This document shows, piece after piece, positions 26,627-35,289 of a stretch of 64,000 nt of DNA (positions within the stretch are counted from its first letter, which is position 1; the number at the start of each line of letters is the position of its first letter). A program made the position numbers and the translations under genes. The stretch is from Candidatus Gastranaerophilales bacterium (GTDB taxonomy: Bacteria; Cyanobacteriota; Vampirovibrionia; Gastranaerophilales; Gastranaerophilaceae). The stretch is taken from the NCBI GenBank assembly GCA_944325575.1, contig CALVAR010000010.1:1-64000 (forward strand), read 5' to 3'. The notes under the pieces are model-generated. The model made no database searches. It was not told where the DNA came from and saw only the letters and a list, made by a program, of their open reading frames with translations.

Positions 26627-28025
26627 AAAATCTGTACAATATCCTTATCAAACTTACAAACAAAACAAAATTTATAAAAAACAAATTCGCAAACGCTAAT
26701 ATATTTGTTTTAACAAAAAACTTTTTATTTTGTAAACACAAAAACAAAAGCGGCAAAACGGGAATAAAATACCTGCCCCAAAAACCGCCGATTGTACCGT
26801 CTTGTGAGATTTGAAAATTTAAATACAAAACAACAAAAAGCAAAAAGAAATATGATACAAAAATAAATAAAAATAAAATTTTATCTTTTAGCCCAAGCAT
26901 CTTTTCTTGTACATCCTCTTTAAAATTAAACAAAGCAAATAAAATCAGAGAAAGATAATATAATAACGCACAAGAAACGGGAAGCTTCACCTCACCCCAG
27001 CCAAAACTCCCTATAATACCGGTAAAAAAATCCCTGCCTTTTACAATAACCGTATACAATAAAGCCTTGAAAAATATAACGGGCTTTTCTATCAAAAATG
27101 CAAAGGCGGCCTGCCTCATATAAACATCATCCGTATGCGCCGTTATCCGGCTGTTTACATAAAACAACAGCAGCACAAACAAAACAAGAATAACTGCAGC
27201 CCACGCAAAAGCCTTATATCTTAGCTTTTCCGACTCAAACTTTTCTTTCGGAATCAAAAAATAAATCAATAACACAGGCGCATAAGCAAACTTGCACACC
27301 AAAAACCACAATCCGATACCAAGATAGACAAACAGCTGATTTTTGCCGATTACTCCGGTATTTTTCCCAAAAGCATAATAAAGAGTAAACGCAATAAACA
27401 AAAATCCGGTACCAATAGTAATACCGTCCGTATTTATCATAGAAGCCTGATAAACAGCCGCAGGCAAAAGCGCAAGAGAAGCAAAAAGCCATTTTTTAAA
27501 AGGCATTATCTTTATTGCCGCATATATTAAAGCCGTATATGTAATAAGAGACACAAGTCTTAAAACATACATCATAACCCCAGGGTTTATGTTTGCAAGG
27601 GTCATTATCTTCATCAACACAACAGAAGGCAGATAAGAAAAAATCGTATACACGGGCACTGGAAAAGTGTTGAATATCTGTTTATCTTTTTCCAGAGGAT
27701 AAGACAAAATCTCTTTTGTTTGCGAAAAATTTGTCTTTTCAAAATCTCTCCATCTTGTTCTTATATTTTTATACCCCGCTTTGTACATCCCCAAAGGCAC
27801 ATACTCACCAGTCATAGAAAGCACCCTGTCTCTTACGATACCGTTTGCAAGGGGAGAGGTTAGTTTTTTTGCACTCAATTTTCCTTCAGAAATCAAATAA
27901 ATTTTCCAGAAATGACAGCATTCATCAGCAGCGGTAAAAGGAGGAGAAATAAAAAGATACAAAAATCCCCAGAATAAACACAATATTAAAAAAACTTTTT
28001 CCGGTTTAAACCAGGTATTCTCCAT
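26619..28025 (-). CDS. DUF2142 polytopic membrane protein, third of three
   Basis: A 468-residue protein, first gene of the five-gene run. SPPFTAADECCHFWK keeps Asp34-Glu35 in the first outer loop; FWGRYFIPVLPLLFL is the C-terminal hallmark. The ATG at 28025 has GGGAG five bases upstream. The loop after helix 1 is longer than in the other two, with many basic residues (YKNIRTRWRDFEK), hinting at a different acceptor. Specificity cannot be read from sequence. Confidence 0.78.
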   Translation of the reverse strand: MENTWFKPEKVFLILCLFWGFLYLFISPPFTAADECCHFWKIYLISEGKLSAKKLTSPLANGIVRDRVLSMTGEYVPLGMYKAGYKNIRTRWRDFEKTNFSQTKEILSYPLEKDKQIFNTFPVPVYTIFSYLPSVVLMKIMTLANINPGVMMYVLRLVSLITYTALIYAAIKIMPFKKWLFASLALLPAAVYQASMINTDGITIGTGFLFIAFTLYYAFGKNTGVIGKNQLFVYLGIGLWFLVCKFAYAPVLLIYFLIPKEKFESEKLRYKAFAWAAVILVLFVLLLFYVNSRITAHTDDVYMRQAAFAFLIEKPVIFFKALLYTVIVKGRDFFTGIIGSFGWGEVKLPVSCALLYYLSLILFALFNFKEDVQEKMLGLKDKILFLFIFVSYFFLLFVVLYLNFQISQDGTIGGFWGRYFIPVLPLLFLCLQNKKFFVKTNILAFANLFFINFVLFVSLIRILYRFYV

Positions 28026-28123
28026 CAAAACTCCCGCAAATTGATATAAAAAATAATATTTCCGCCCCGCATTTTAACTTTGTTTATCACAAAATTTTAT
28101 CATGGGTCTTTATGGACTTTATA

Positions 28124-28305
28124 CAGCAAATTCAACAAATATTATAAAAATCCCGTCATTCTGAGGGCTTTTGCCCGAAGAATCTTTTTTATTTAGATAC
28201 TTGCTTGAGATGCGGGCGAGGTACTAGCCGTACATCTCAGGATGCTCTTTGGGTACGCTAACGTTCAGTATGACACCGTTTTGAAAATTTTCGTGGAATT
28301 TGCTG
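28124..28305. repeat. Nested inverted repeats
   Basis: No gene lies between 28026 and 28386. A perfect outer pair, CAGCAAATTC (28124-28133) with GAATTTGCTG (28296-28305), encloses a second pair, GTCATTCTGA (about 28155) with TTCAGTATGAC (about 28264-28274). Inside this are a GGGC/GCCC hairpin and a free copy of the GAGATG...CATCTCAGGATGCTC module (28203-28256) that is also inserted in elements B and D. Confidence 0.7.
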
Positions 28306-28386
28306 AATAATTCCCATCTTTATATAGTTTATCCTAAAAAAGAGCGCGTGTTATAATAATGTTTAGAAAATTTTACGAGGGGTTTT

Positions 28387-29325
28387 ATGAAAAAAATCAG
28401 TCTGGTTTCAAGCTGTTACAACGAAGAAGAAAATCTTGACACCCTGTATGAAAGAGCAATGAAGGCAATTGAGCCTTTTTGTGACAGGTATGAATTTGAA
28501 TACATTCTTCTTGACAACTGTTCTGTTGACGGAACAGAAAAAAAACTCAGAGAACTTGCACAAAAAGATAAACGTATAAAAGTAATCCTAAACGCCCGCA
28601 ACTTCGGTCACATACGCTCGCCCTACTACGGGATGATTCAGGCATCGGGTGATGCTGTTATTTATCTTGCATCGGATTTGCAGGACCCGCCGGAACTTAT
28701 AAAAGACTTTATCGAAAAATGGGAACAGGGCTACAAAATAGTTCTCGGCCGAAAAACGGACAGCGAAGAATCTTTTCTGTTTTTCCTTTTAAGAAAACTA
28801 TACTACGAGTTTGTCTCGCGTATAGCGGATGATGATACAAACCTTGTCAAAAACTGCACAGGTTTCGGTCTTTTTGACAAACAGGTGATAGACATTATAA
28901 AAAGCCTCGACGATCCATACCCGTACATAAGAGGTCTGATTTGTGAAATCGGGTTTGAAAAAGCCTTTGTCGATTTTAAACAGCCCGCAAGAAAAAGAGG
29001 TTTTACAAAAAATAATTTTTACACACTCTACGACAATGCAATGATAGGCATAGTAAAACACTCCAAAGTTCCATTAAGGCTTATGGCTTTTTTAGGGTTT
29101 GGTTTTTCTTTTCTGAGCTTTCTTGCTGCGGTAATGTACTTTATTTTAAAACTTATTTTCTGGGAAGAATTTACTCTCGGTATGGCTCCTATCATAATAA
29201 GCATATTCTTTCTTGCGTCCATACAGCTTTTCTGCATGGGAGTGCTTGGAGAGTACATAGGCGCAATTTACACAAGAGTAAACAAAAAACCGATTGTTGT
29301 TGAAAAAGAAAGAATCAATTTTTAG
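28387..29325 (+). CDS. Polyprenyl-phosphate glycosyltransferase, GT2 (GtrB/DPM1-like)
   Basis: A 312-residue membrane-anchored enzyme that loads a sugar from a nucleotide donor onto polyprenyl phosphate. The GT2 domain (1-220) has SLVSSCYNEEENL, DNCSVDGTE, ARNFGHIRSPYYGM and the metal-binding SDLQDPPE with Asp97 and Asp100. Two membrane helices follow (about 233-258 and 268-292), ending GEYIGAIYTRVNKKP, a classic GtrB tail. It is divergent from the five GT-C-like genes; it could supply their lipid-linked sugar. That link is inference from neighbourhood. Confidence 0.9.
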   Translation: MKKISLVSSCYNEEENLDTLYERAMKAIEPFCDRYEFEYILLDNCSVDGTEKKLRELAQKDKRIKVILNARNFGHIRSPYYGMIQASGDAVIYLASDLQDPPELIKDFIEKWEQGYKIVLGRKTDSEESFLFFLLRKLYYEFVSRIADDDTNLVKNCTGFGLFDKQVIDIIKSLDDPYPYIRGLICEIGFEKAFVDFKQPARKRGFTKNNFYTLYDNAMIGIVKHSKVPLRLMAFLGFGFSFLSFLAAVMYFILKLIFWEEFTLGMAPIIISIFFLASIQLFCMGVLGEYIGAIYTRVNKKPIVVEKERINF

Positions 29326-29328
29326 CCT

Positions 29329-30249
29329 ATGAAAAAAAATCTTGCACAAACTCTTGAAAGCAACAAAATTTTTAAACTGGTTTTAGGTCTCGGAAATCAG
29401 GATTTTAAAGAGATAGAAAATCTTGTTGAAATATATGCTTGCGCAGGCGCTGATATGTTCGACATAAATCCTTCTAAAGAAGCCGTGGAAACGGTATTAA
29501 GAACAATTGAAAAAACCGGCAGAAGCACAGATGACTTTTTCTATACAATAAGCACGGGCGTAAGCGGGGACAGCCACGTACAAAAATGTTTTATTAATAC
29601 GGAAAAGTGCAAACGCTGCGGAAAATGCATAAAAAAATGCCCGAGACAGGCAATTGTATGGGAAGATAAATATCCGTCCGTTATAAAAGAAAAATGCATA
29701 GGCTGCAAAAAATGCGATGACTGCAAAGCAATAAGTTTCTGCGACTATAATGTAGAAAATATAGAAAATATTGTACAAATAGCGCAGGATTACAATCTTG
29801 ATTGTATAGAACTTCATCTTTCCGTAAAAAAAATCCCGGAAAAAGAAATAAAATATGTTCTAAACAATTTTAAAGGAATGCTAAGCCTTTGCCTTGACAG
29901 AAAATATTACAGCAACGAAAGAGTTAAAAAACTCATAAATAAAGTCATAAAATGGAAAGGAGATACAAACTTTATTATTCAGGCGGACGGTGTTCCCATG
30001 TCAGGGGGGGACAATACTTTTAACTCAACTTTGCAGGCTGCTGCCATGGCGCATCTTGTCCAGCCCTTCGGCACTTATATATTTATGTCGGGCGGAACAA
30101 ACGAAAAAACTGCCGAGTTAGCAAAAATGTGTTGTCTCAGGTATAATGGGATAGGAATAGGTTCTTATGCAAGAAAAATAGTCAGAAACAAAAATCTTGA
30201 TGATGCAATTATAGAGGCAAAAAAACTTATAGAATCCTGCAAAAAATGA
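29329..30249 (+). CDS. LdpA-like iron-sulfur protein (cyanobacterial clock-input family)
   Basis: A 306-residue soluble protein. The N-terminus FKLVLGLGNQDFKEIENLVEIYACAGADMFDINPS matches the opening of cyanobacterial LdpA (FKLICGAS...LAGADCIDVA form). Two 4Fe-4S motifs follow: CKRCGKCIKKCP (Cys94, 97, 100, 104) and CIGCKKCDDC (from Cys123). The C-terminal half (IIQADGVPMSGGDNTFNSTLQAAAM) has a TIM-barrel-like look. In Synechococcus LdpA senses redox state and tunes the circadian clock; no kai or photosynthesis gene is seen here, so the ancestral role is presumably redox-linked. It overlaps tilS (ATGA), as part of a four-gene transcript. Confidence 0.7.
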   Translation: MKKNLAQTLESNKIFKLVLGLGNQDFKEIENLVEIYACAGADMFDINPSKEAVETVLRTIEKTGRSTDDFFYTISTGVSGDSHVQKCFINTEKCKRCGKCIKKCPRQAIVWEDKYPSVIKEKCIGCKKCDDCKAISFCDYNVENIENIVQIAQDYNLDCIELHLSVKKIPEKEIKYVLNNFKGMLSLCLDRKYYSNERVKKLINKVIKWKGDTNFIIQADGVPMSGGDNTFNSTLQAAAMAHLVQPFGTYIFMSGGTNEKTAELAKMCCLRYNGIGIGSYARKIVRNKNLDDAIIEAKKLIESCKK

Positions 30250-31607
30250 TTAACAAAGTTAAAAGTTTTTTAAAAAAATATGAACTTCTGGATGAAAACA
30301 AGACCTTTATCGTCGGATTTTCCGGCGGTTATGACTCTATGTGCATGCTCGATATTTTGCACAGGATATCCCAAAAAACACCTTTCAGACTTATTGCACT
30401 GCACCTGAATCACAACTGGCGGGGACGTGAAGCGGAAATAGAACAGGAAAACTGCGAGAGATACTGCAAAGAAAAAAATATAGAATTTTATACGGAAACC
30501 CTTCCGGACGGTGTCCCAAAAACAGAAACAGCAGCAAGAGAAAAAAGACATGAATTTTTTAAAAAATGCTTTAAAAAATATAATGCAGACGGGCTCTTTC
30601 TTGCTCATACAAAATCAGATAATACGGAAACTATCTTATACCGTCTTACAAAAGGCACGGGTGTAAAAGGATTGTGCGGTATACCGGAAAAAACATGCCT
30701 GCCGAATTATAAACCCTGTACTATATACCGTCCTCTTATGAGTTTTTCAAGAAAAGATATCATGCGTTACTGCACTGTCAATAAACTCGTACCAAACAAC
30801 GATTCCAGCAATTTTGACACAAAATATGCACGCAATTTTTTAAGACATCAGATAATATCGGAGCTGAAAAATCTTAATCCGAAAATAGACGATGTAATCC
30901 TTAACCTTTCAAAAATTGCAATATCGGAACAAAATATTATAAAAGAATATCTGGATAAAATAAGAAAAGACATAACCTCATCCGGACATATACTGACCCA
31001 AAAATTTATAAACCTGTCACAGGATGTACAGAGAAAAATTATCTTCGACTTTTTGATAGAAAAAAATCTTGATTACGATTCAAAAAAAGTAGACGAAATT
31101 TATGAATTTATAAATAAAAACGCAAAATACAAATCCGGAAAAACCCTGTCTTTAACAAAAGACCTGTGGCTTTTTGTTTCTAAAGAAAAAATCTGCACAA
31201 TAGATGACCTCGAACCCGTAAAAACAGAAGATGAAATAACAATCACAAAATGCGGTTCATACAATTTTCATAATCACATTTTTACAATAGAAAAATATAC
31301 TGCTTCATCGGCACCGGAATACCCGAGAGCCTCAGAAAAAAAGGCTTTTGTTTTTCTTGAGGACAATTTCAACTTAACCCTGCGCACCCGTTTGCACGGC
31401 GATATTATACAGCCGTTCGGCATGCAGGGAACAATGAAGCTCAAAAAACTTTTTATAAACAAAGGGTTGGAAAAATTCAAAAGAGACGATATACTTCTTT
31501 TATGTAAAAAAAGTGAAGTACTCTGGGCTGCAGGTGTATGCCTGAGCGAAAAATTAAGGGCTCAAAACCTTCCTTCTCATATATTAACCGTTACAAAACA
31601 GGTATAA
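30246..31607 (+). CDS. tilS: tRNA(Ile)-lysidine synthase
   Basis: A 453-residue cytoplasmic enzyme that converts cytidine 34 of tRNA-Ile(CAU) to lysidine, allowing AUA reading. The P-loop SGGYDS is at residues 26-31; ALHLNHNWRG, the HTKSDNTETILYRL motif and RNFLRHQIISEL are diagnostic. A C-terminal TilS domain (RTRLHGDIIQPFGMQGTMKLKKLF) is complete. Gene order tilS-hpt is common in bacteria. The start overlaps the preceding stop by four bases. Confidence 0.95.
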   Translation: MINKVKSFLKKYELLDENKTFIVGFSGGYDSMCMLDILHRISQKTPFRLIALHLNHNWRGREAEIEQENCERYCKEKNIEFYTETLPDGVPKTETAAREKRHEFFKKCFKKYNADGLFLAHTKSDNTETILYRLTKGTGVKGLCGIPEKTCLPNYKPCTIYRPLMSFSRKDIMRYCTVNKLVPNNDSSNFDTKYARNFLRHQIISELKNLNPKIDDVILNLSKIAISEQNIIKEYLDKIRKDITSSGHILTQKFINLSQDVQRKIIFDFLIEKNLDYDSKKVDEIYEFINKNAKYKSGKTLSLTKDLWLFVSKEKICTIDDLEPVKTEDEITITKCGSYNFHNHIFTIEKYTASSAPEYPRASEKKAFVFLEDNFNLTLRTRLHGDIIQPFGMQGTMKLKKLFINKGLEKFKRDDILLLCKKSEVLWAAGVCLSEKLRAQNLPSHILTVTKQV

Positions 31608-31610
31608 AAA

Positions 31611-32147
31611 ATGCTCGATAAAAAAGTTGAAGATTTAAAAATTTTATTTACTCAGGAACAAATAGAAAAAAGAACAAAAGAACTGGGCGAACAAATAAAC
31701 AAAGACTTCGGCACCAAAGAAGATCTGACGCTTATTTGTGTGCTGAAAGGCTCGAGTATCTTCTTCTGTGATTTGTCAAAACACCTGAAAATGCCCGTTC
31801 AAATGGAGTTTATAAGAGTATCCAGCTACGGAAACTCCCAGACATCATCAGGACATGTTCAGGCAATGGATTTAACCCTGCCAAATTTAGAAAATAAAAA
31901 TGCATTAATTGTTGAAGACATAATAGACACGGGCTGCACAATGAAGTTTCTTATGGATATTCTGTGCAGAACACACAAACCAAAAAACATGAAAGTAGTC
32001 ACTCTGTTAAACAAAAAAATGGCAAGAAAAACCGAAATAGAACCCGATTACTACGGTTTTGACATTGATGACAAATTTGTCGTAGGCTATGGGCTGGATT
32101 ATGAAGGCTACATGCGCAACCTTCCGTATGTAGGGTATTTTGAATAA
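31611..32147 (+). CDS. hpt: Hypoxanthine phosphoribosyltransferase
   Basis: A 178-residue purine-salvage enzyme forming IMP and GMP from hypoxanthine or guanine with PRPP. The PRPP loop reads IVEDIIDTGCTM, and ICVLKGSSIFFCDLSKHL and EFIRVSSYGNSQTSSG are typical. The tail DDKFVVGYGLDYEGYMRNLPYVG is strongly conserved in Hpt. It follows tilS by 3 bases. Length is normal. Confidence 0.96.
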   Translation: MLDKKVEDLKILFTQEQIEKRTKELGEQINKDFGTKEDLTLICVLKGSSIFFCDLSKHLKMPVQMEFIRVSSYGNSQTSSGHVQAMDLTLPNLENKNALIVEDIIDTGCTMKFLMDILCRTHKPKNMKVVTLLNKKMARKTEIEPDYYGFDIDDKFVVGYGLDYEGYMRNLPYVGYFE

Positions 32148-32172
32148 AGATTAAGAAAGAAGTCCTGATTTT

Positions 32173-32248
32173 ATAGATCCTTCGGGTTTCACCCTCAGGA
32201 TGACAGTAAAACATGTCATTCTGAGAAAAAAGTGACCGAAGAATCTAT
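32173..32248. repeat. Large palindromic repeat of the TCATTCTGA type
   Basis: The left arm (32173-32205, ATAGATCCTTCGG to CTCAGGATGACA) pairs with the right arm (32214-32248, TGTCATTCTGAG to CCGAAGAATCTAT). It lies 25 bases after hpt and may also stop transcription. The same half-sites recur at 14.4-14.7 kb and 47.7-48.1 kb. Confidence 0.75.
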
Positions 32249-32341
32249 TACATTAAGATTTTATGGTTTCAACATCATGATAATACTTATTGCGGCAGAT
32301 GAATGTTTCACATAACAATATTAATCATTACATAAAGAAAA

Positions 32342-32424
32342 AGACCCTTTCTGCACAAGGGTCTGTAAAAATCTAAACACACATTAATTATTTTACTGTC
32401 TATCTATATAAGGATGTGTTTAGA
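32342..32424 (-). terminator. Double-hairpin 3' end of prepilin gene
   Basis: Directly after the prepilin stop on the minus strand: first a pair TCTAAACACA (32415-32424 read on the minus strand) with TGTGTTTAGA, then a terminator stem AGACCCTT/AAGGGTCT (32342-32364) and TTTTTCTTT. A near-identical arrangement follows the second prepilin gene. Confidence 0.8.
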
Positions 32425-32438
32425 AAAGTTCTTATAAA

Positions 32439-34121
32439 TTACCATTCGATAATCACGGCACCCGGTGTACCATCTGCACCTTTACCTGCTGTATATCTAC
32501 CGTAAACAGAATCAAAGCTTATTGCACCGGCTCCACCGCCGGAACCAAAGCCTATTGTAGATTTGATACCATTTTCGGATTCATTATATGCACCTGTTTT
32601 ATCTTCAGGATCTTCATAATTTAAACCGCCTAATGGCAATTCAGGTTCTTTGTCAAAATATAATCTTGATTTTTCGCCGTTTCCACCAGCTAAAGTCTGC
32701 ATTGCCGACTGATTTGCAGAGTTCATTTTCCCGCCTTTACCTCCGCTTACAGGCATTATGGCTATGTTTTTACCATCAATTTTTGTTGTACCGCCATCTT
32801 CTCCAGGGCCAGATTCACTGCCTTTACCGCCAGCGCCTATGTATACTGTTATTTTTTGTGTCTCAAACTTTGGATAAAACAAATTCTTCGCAGCTTCACC
32901 GGCTTCTCCACCGTTGCCGGTTTTAAAATATTTTGTAGAAGCCATAACTACACCGTTCGTACCGGTTCTGCCTCCTTCTTTAGACTCACCGCCTGCTGTA
33001 CACGGGCTGTAAGACTCTCTTGCGCCTCCGCCCATACCGGGCATTGCACAAAATTTTTGTCTTATTTCTCGCTGCGTTGTAGTTAGATGGTTGTAATCTA
33101 CAGTCCTGTCAAAAGCTGCAGAAGTGTTACTACAATTTTGTTCCGGAAATATTGCAAGAATTGAATTGTTTTTATTTTTAAAAAATTTATTTAATTCTTG
33201 TTGTTCTACAAGTCCAAGATAACCGTTTGTACATCTTTTTTGCTGATTGCTATAAGAGTCTCGGGAAAAGCCGCCATACATATTAGCATAACTACTACAT
33301 ATAGTTCCACTGCCTGACAGCCCAATACATCTATAATTAGGGCTAAAACGGTTTTTAGAGACAGTTCCTGTACCGGGTGCAGTTGCCATTCTATTATTAT
33401 CAGATACATCGTCATTACCTCTTTTGCCGCCCTTACCGCCATTACCACCTCCGGCATGTATCAAAAGGTCTTCATAACTTTGACCAGTAGATTTATCTTT
33501 GCCAAAAACTTTTACCATGGCAGCCCCGCCGGGTTTGCCGTTATTATTTTCACCATCTTCTCCTGTTTGAACAGCACCATTTATCAACTCTACACGTTCA
33601 ACAGAGTCATCCAAATATACACGCATAGCAACAGCAGCGCCCTGAGCACCGCTGTTGGATTTACCATCGCTATCAGTTGTACCGCCTCCGGTACCGCCTG
33701 CACCTACAGCCAAAAAATCGTAGTAACCGGGGACATTTACCGGAAAACTATTATACCAAGTTGTAGAGCTCTCATCAGAAACTTGTGCTCCGGCTCCGCC
33801 GCCGCCTCCTCCAGAAAGAGATACAGCAAAGTTCCTTGCATTTTGAGGAGGGACAAATGTACAAGAGCTGCCACCGTTAGAAAGATTCCATGTATCAACA
33901 TTATCAATGTCACCGCTGCTTGTATTCGAAGACCAGAATACATGTTTATTCTCACTGTTAAGAGTACATATCCACTTGCCATGGACAGAAGATGAGGATA
34001 TTCTCTTTTTCTTAGTCAAAACAGGTATGGATGCCAGTGTTATCAAACACACTATAAGCAGTGTAATCAATGCTTCCGCAAGTGAAAAACCGAATCTTTT
34101 TGTTAAAAAAATCTTATTCAT
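32439..34121 (-). CDS. Type IV prepilin-like protein with large glycine-rich domain
   Basis: A 560-residue protein. A class III signal stands at the N-terminus: basic leader, G11 then FSLAEALITLLIVCLI with Glu at +5, the pattern cut and methylated by prepilin peptidase. After the hydrophobic helix comes WICT, then TFVPPQNARNFAVSL leading into Gly6 and a long Gly/Ser/Asn-rich region resembling the glycine-rich domains of phage-tail and adhesin proteins. The last residues are GTPGAVIIEW. It is far larger than a normal pilin (150-200), so it may be a tip adhesin. Closely related to the product at 48424-50217. Confidence 0.8.
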   Translation of the reverse strand: MNKIFLTKRFGFSLAEALITLLIVCLITLASIPVLTKKKRISSSSVHGKWICTLNSENKHVFWSSNTSSGDIDNVDTWNLSNGGSSCTFVPPQNARNFAVSLSGGGGGGAGAQVSDESSTTWYNSFPVNVPGYYDFLAVGAGGTGGGTTDSDGKSNSGAQGAAVAMRVYLDDSVERVELINGAVQTGEDGENNNGKPGGAAMVKVFGKDKSTGQSYEDLLIHAGGGNGGKGGKRGNDDVSDNNRMATAPGTGTVSKNRFSPNYRCIGLSGSGTICSSYANMYGGFSRDSYSNQQKRCTNGYLGLVEQQELNKFFKNKNNSILAIFPEQNCSNTSAAFDRTVDYNHLTTTQREIRQKFCAMPGMGGGARESYSPCTAGGESKEGGRTGTNGVVMASTKYFKTGNGGEAGEAAKNLFYPKFETQKITVYIGAGGKGSESGPGEDGGTTKIDGKNIAIMPVSGGKGGKMNSANQSAMQTLAGGNGEKSRLYFDKEPELPLGGLNYEDPEDKTGAYNESENGIKSTIGFGSGGGAGAISFDSVYGRYTAGKGADGTPGAVIIEW

Positions 34122-34384
34122 TTGTGCTCCTTAATAAATAAACATATTCTTATGATATATTTATATTCGGCACATTTCACTAACGCTTGACCACAATCCA
34201 CCGTCACTTACCTTACAGAAAAGCTTATGGGACTTGTTTTTTTGTGTCAAATAATTCGAATTTACATTCGTTTACATTTCATGTGTTTTTTAAATTTTGT
34301 TACAAAAATATCTGCAAAAAGTCTGAGTAAAATATACAAAATTACTCAAAATCATTCTTATACTTTTCTTGAATAACTAAAAAT

Positions 34385-35230
34385 CTAAACACCGGATGCA
34401 GGTTTTACATCTATCTTTTTAAGACGTTTTTCAAGTTTTTTGTACCATTTTAATTTTTGTTTGTACAAATACTCATACTCTTCTATATTGCCGTGTCTGA
34501 TATCTTCAAACTGACGATCGCAAAGCATTTCAAAACCTTTTTCCAGTCTATGGGTAAATTCTTTTCTATCAAAGTTATAATCAGTAATGACTATAGGCTC
34601 GCCCACTTCACACAAAACTTCCGGCTTATCTTCTCTTAAGAAAGGATAATTAACCGCAACCGGTATAAGATTTATGCCGCCTGCTTTTTTGGCAACATTT
34701 TTTGCAATATAAGCAAGACCTGTTTGAAATTCTATCGGTCTGTACATAGGCGGTCTTATTATCCCCTGCGGAAATATCCACAAAGACTTTTTATTATCGC
34801 ACAATTCATCTACGGAATACTGCAATGCTCTCATAGACGCCTGTGCGGATTTTTTATTAACAGGAAAAGCTCCGGCTTTTGCCAGAATAGGAAATCTGTT
34901 CATTTCCTCTATCATCATTCTGATGTCTGTTTTAAAAATCCTGCGGCAAAGATTGTACCCCACTATACCGTCCCACCAGTTGTTATGCGGGGCATATATA
35001 ATGTTTGCAAAATTCGGATCTCTTTTGTCGTAATTTTCTTTGTTTTTAATTTTCAAAGAAAAAAATCTGTGTTCCAGCATTTTATAAAAAAACTGATCGG
35101 CAACCCAGCGCCAGAAAGGCGTAGGCTTTGCCGCCCTGAATTTTTCGTCCTTGTTGCGCAGCTTTGTAGGCGGCACATCCGAATATAATTGCTGATTCTC
35201 TTTGTGTAGTAAAGTTCCCAAAGTTTGCAA
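34385..35230 (-). CDS. PlsC-family lysophospholipid acyltransferase
   Basis: A 281-residue acyltransferase of the 1-acylglycerol-3-phosphate type. The catalytic HX4D is HNNWWD (His82-Asp87), and WIFPQGIIRPP (about residue 150) is motif III, with QGIIR where EGTRS is usual. GGINLIPVAVNYPF is motif IV. No membrane helix is obvious; association may be peripheral, via a basic C-terminus (KWYKKLEKRLKKI). Acyl acceptor may be lysophosphatidate or a related lipid. It is monocistronic by spacing; the 263 bases upstream hold only AT-rich promoter sequence of the prepilin gene. Confidence 0.82.
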   Translation of the reverse strand: MQTLGTLLHKENQQLYSDVPPTKLRNKDEKFRAAKPTPFWRWVADQFFYKMLEHRFFSLKIKNKENYDKRDPNFANIIYAPHNNWWDGIVGYNLCRRIFKTDIRMMIEEMNRFPILAKAGAFPVNKKSAQASMRALQYSVDELCDNKKSLWIFPQGIIRPPMYRPIEFQTGLAYIAKNVAKKAGGINLIPVAVNYPFLREDKPEVLCEVGEPIVITDYNFDRKEFTHRLEKGFEMLCDRQFEDIRHGNIEEYEYLYKQKLKWYKKLEKRLKKIDVKPASGV

Positions 35231-35289
35231 CTCCTTAATTGTAATTCTACCCTCTAATTACAAAATTTTAAAGAAATTTAATATTTTTT

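Noticed and set aside
32439-34121. Collagen-like or PE-PGRS protein
   Set aside because: There is no Gly-X-Y periodicity; the prepilin signal and hydrophobic helix explain the N-terminus.
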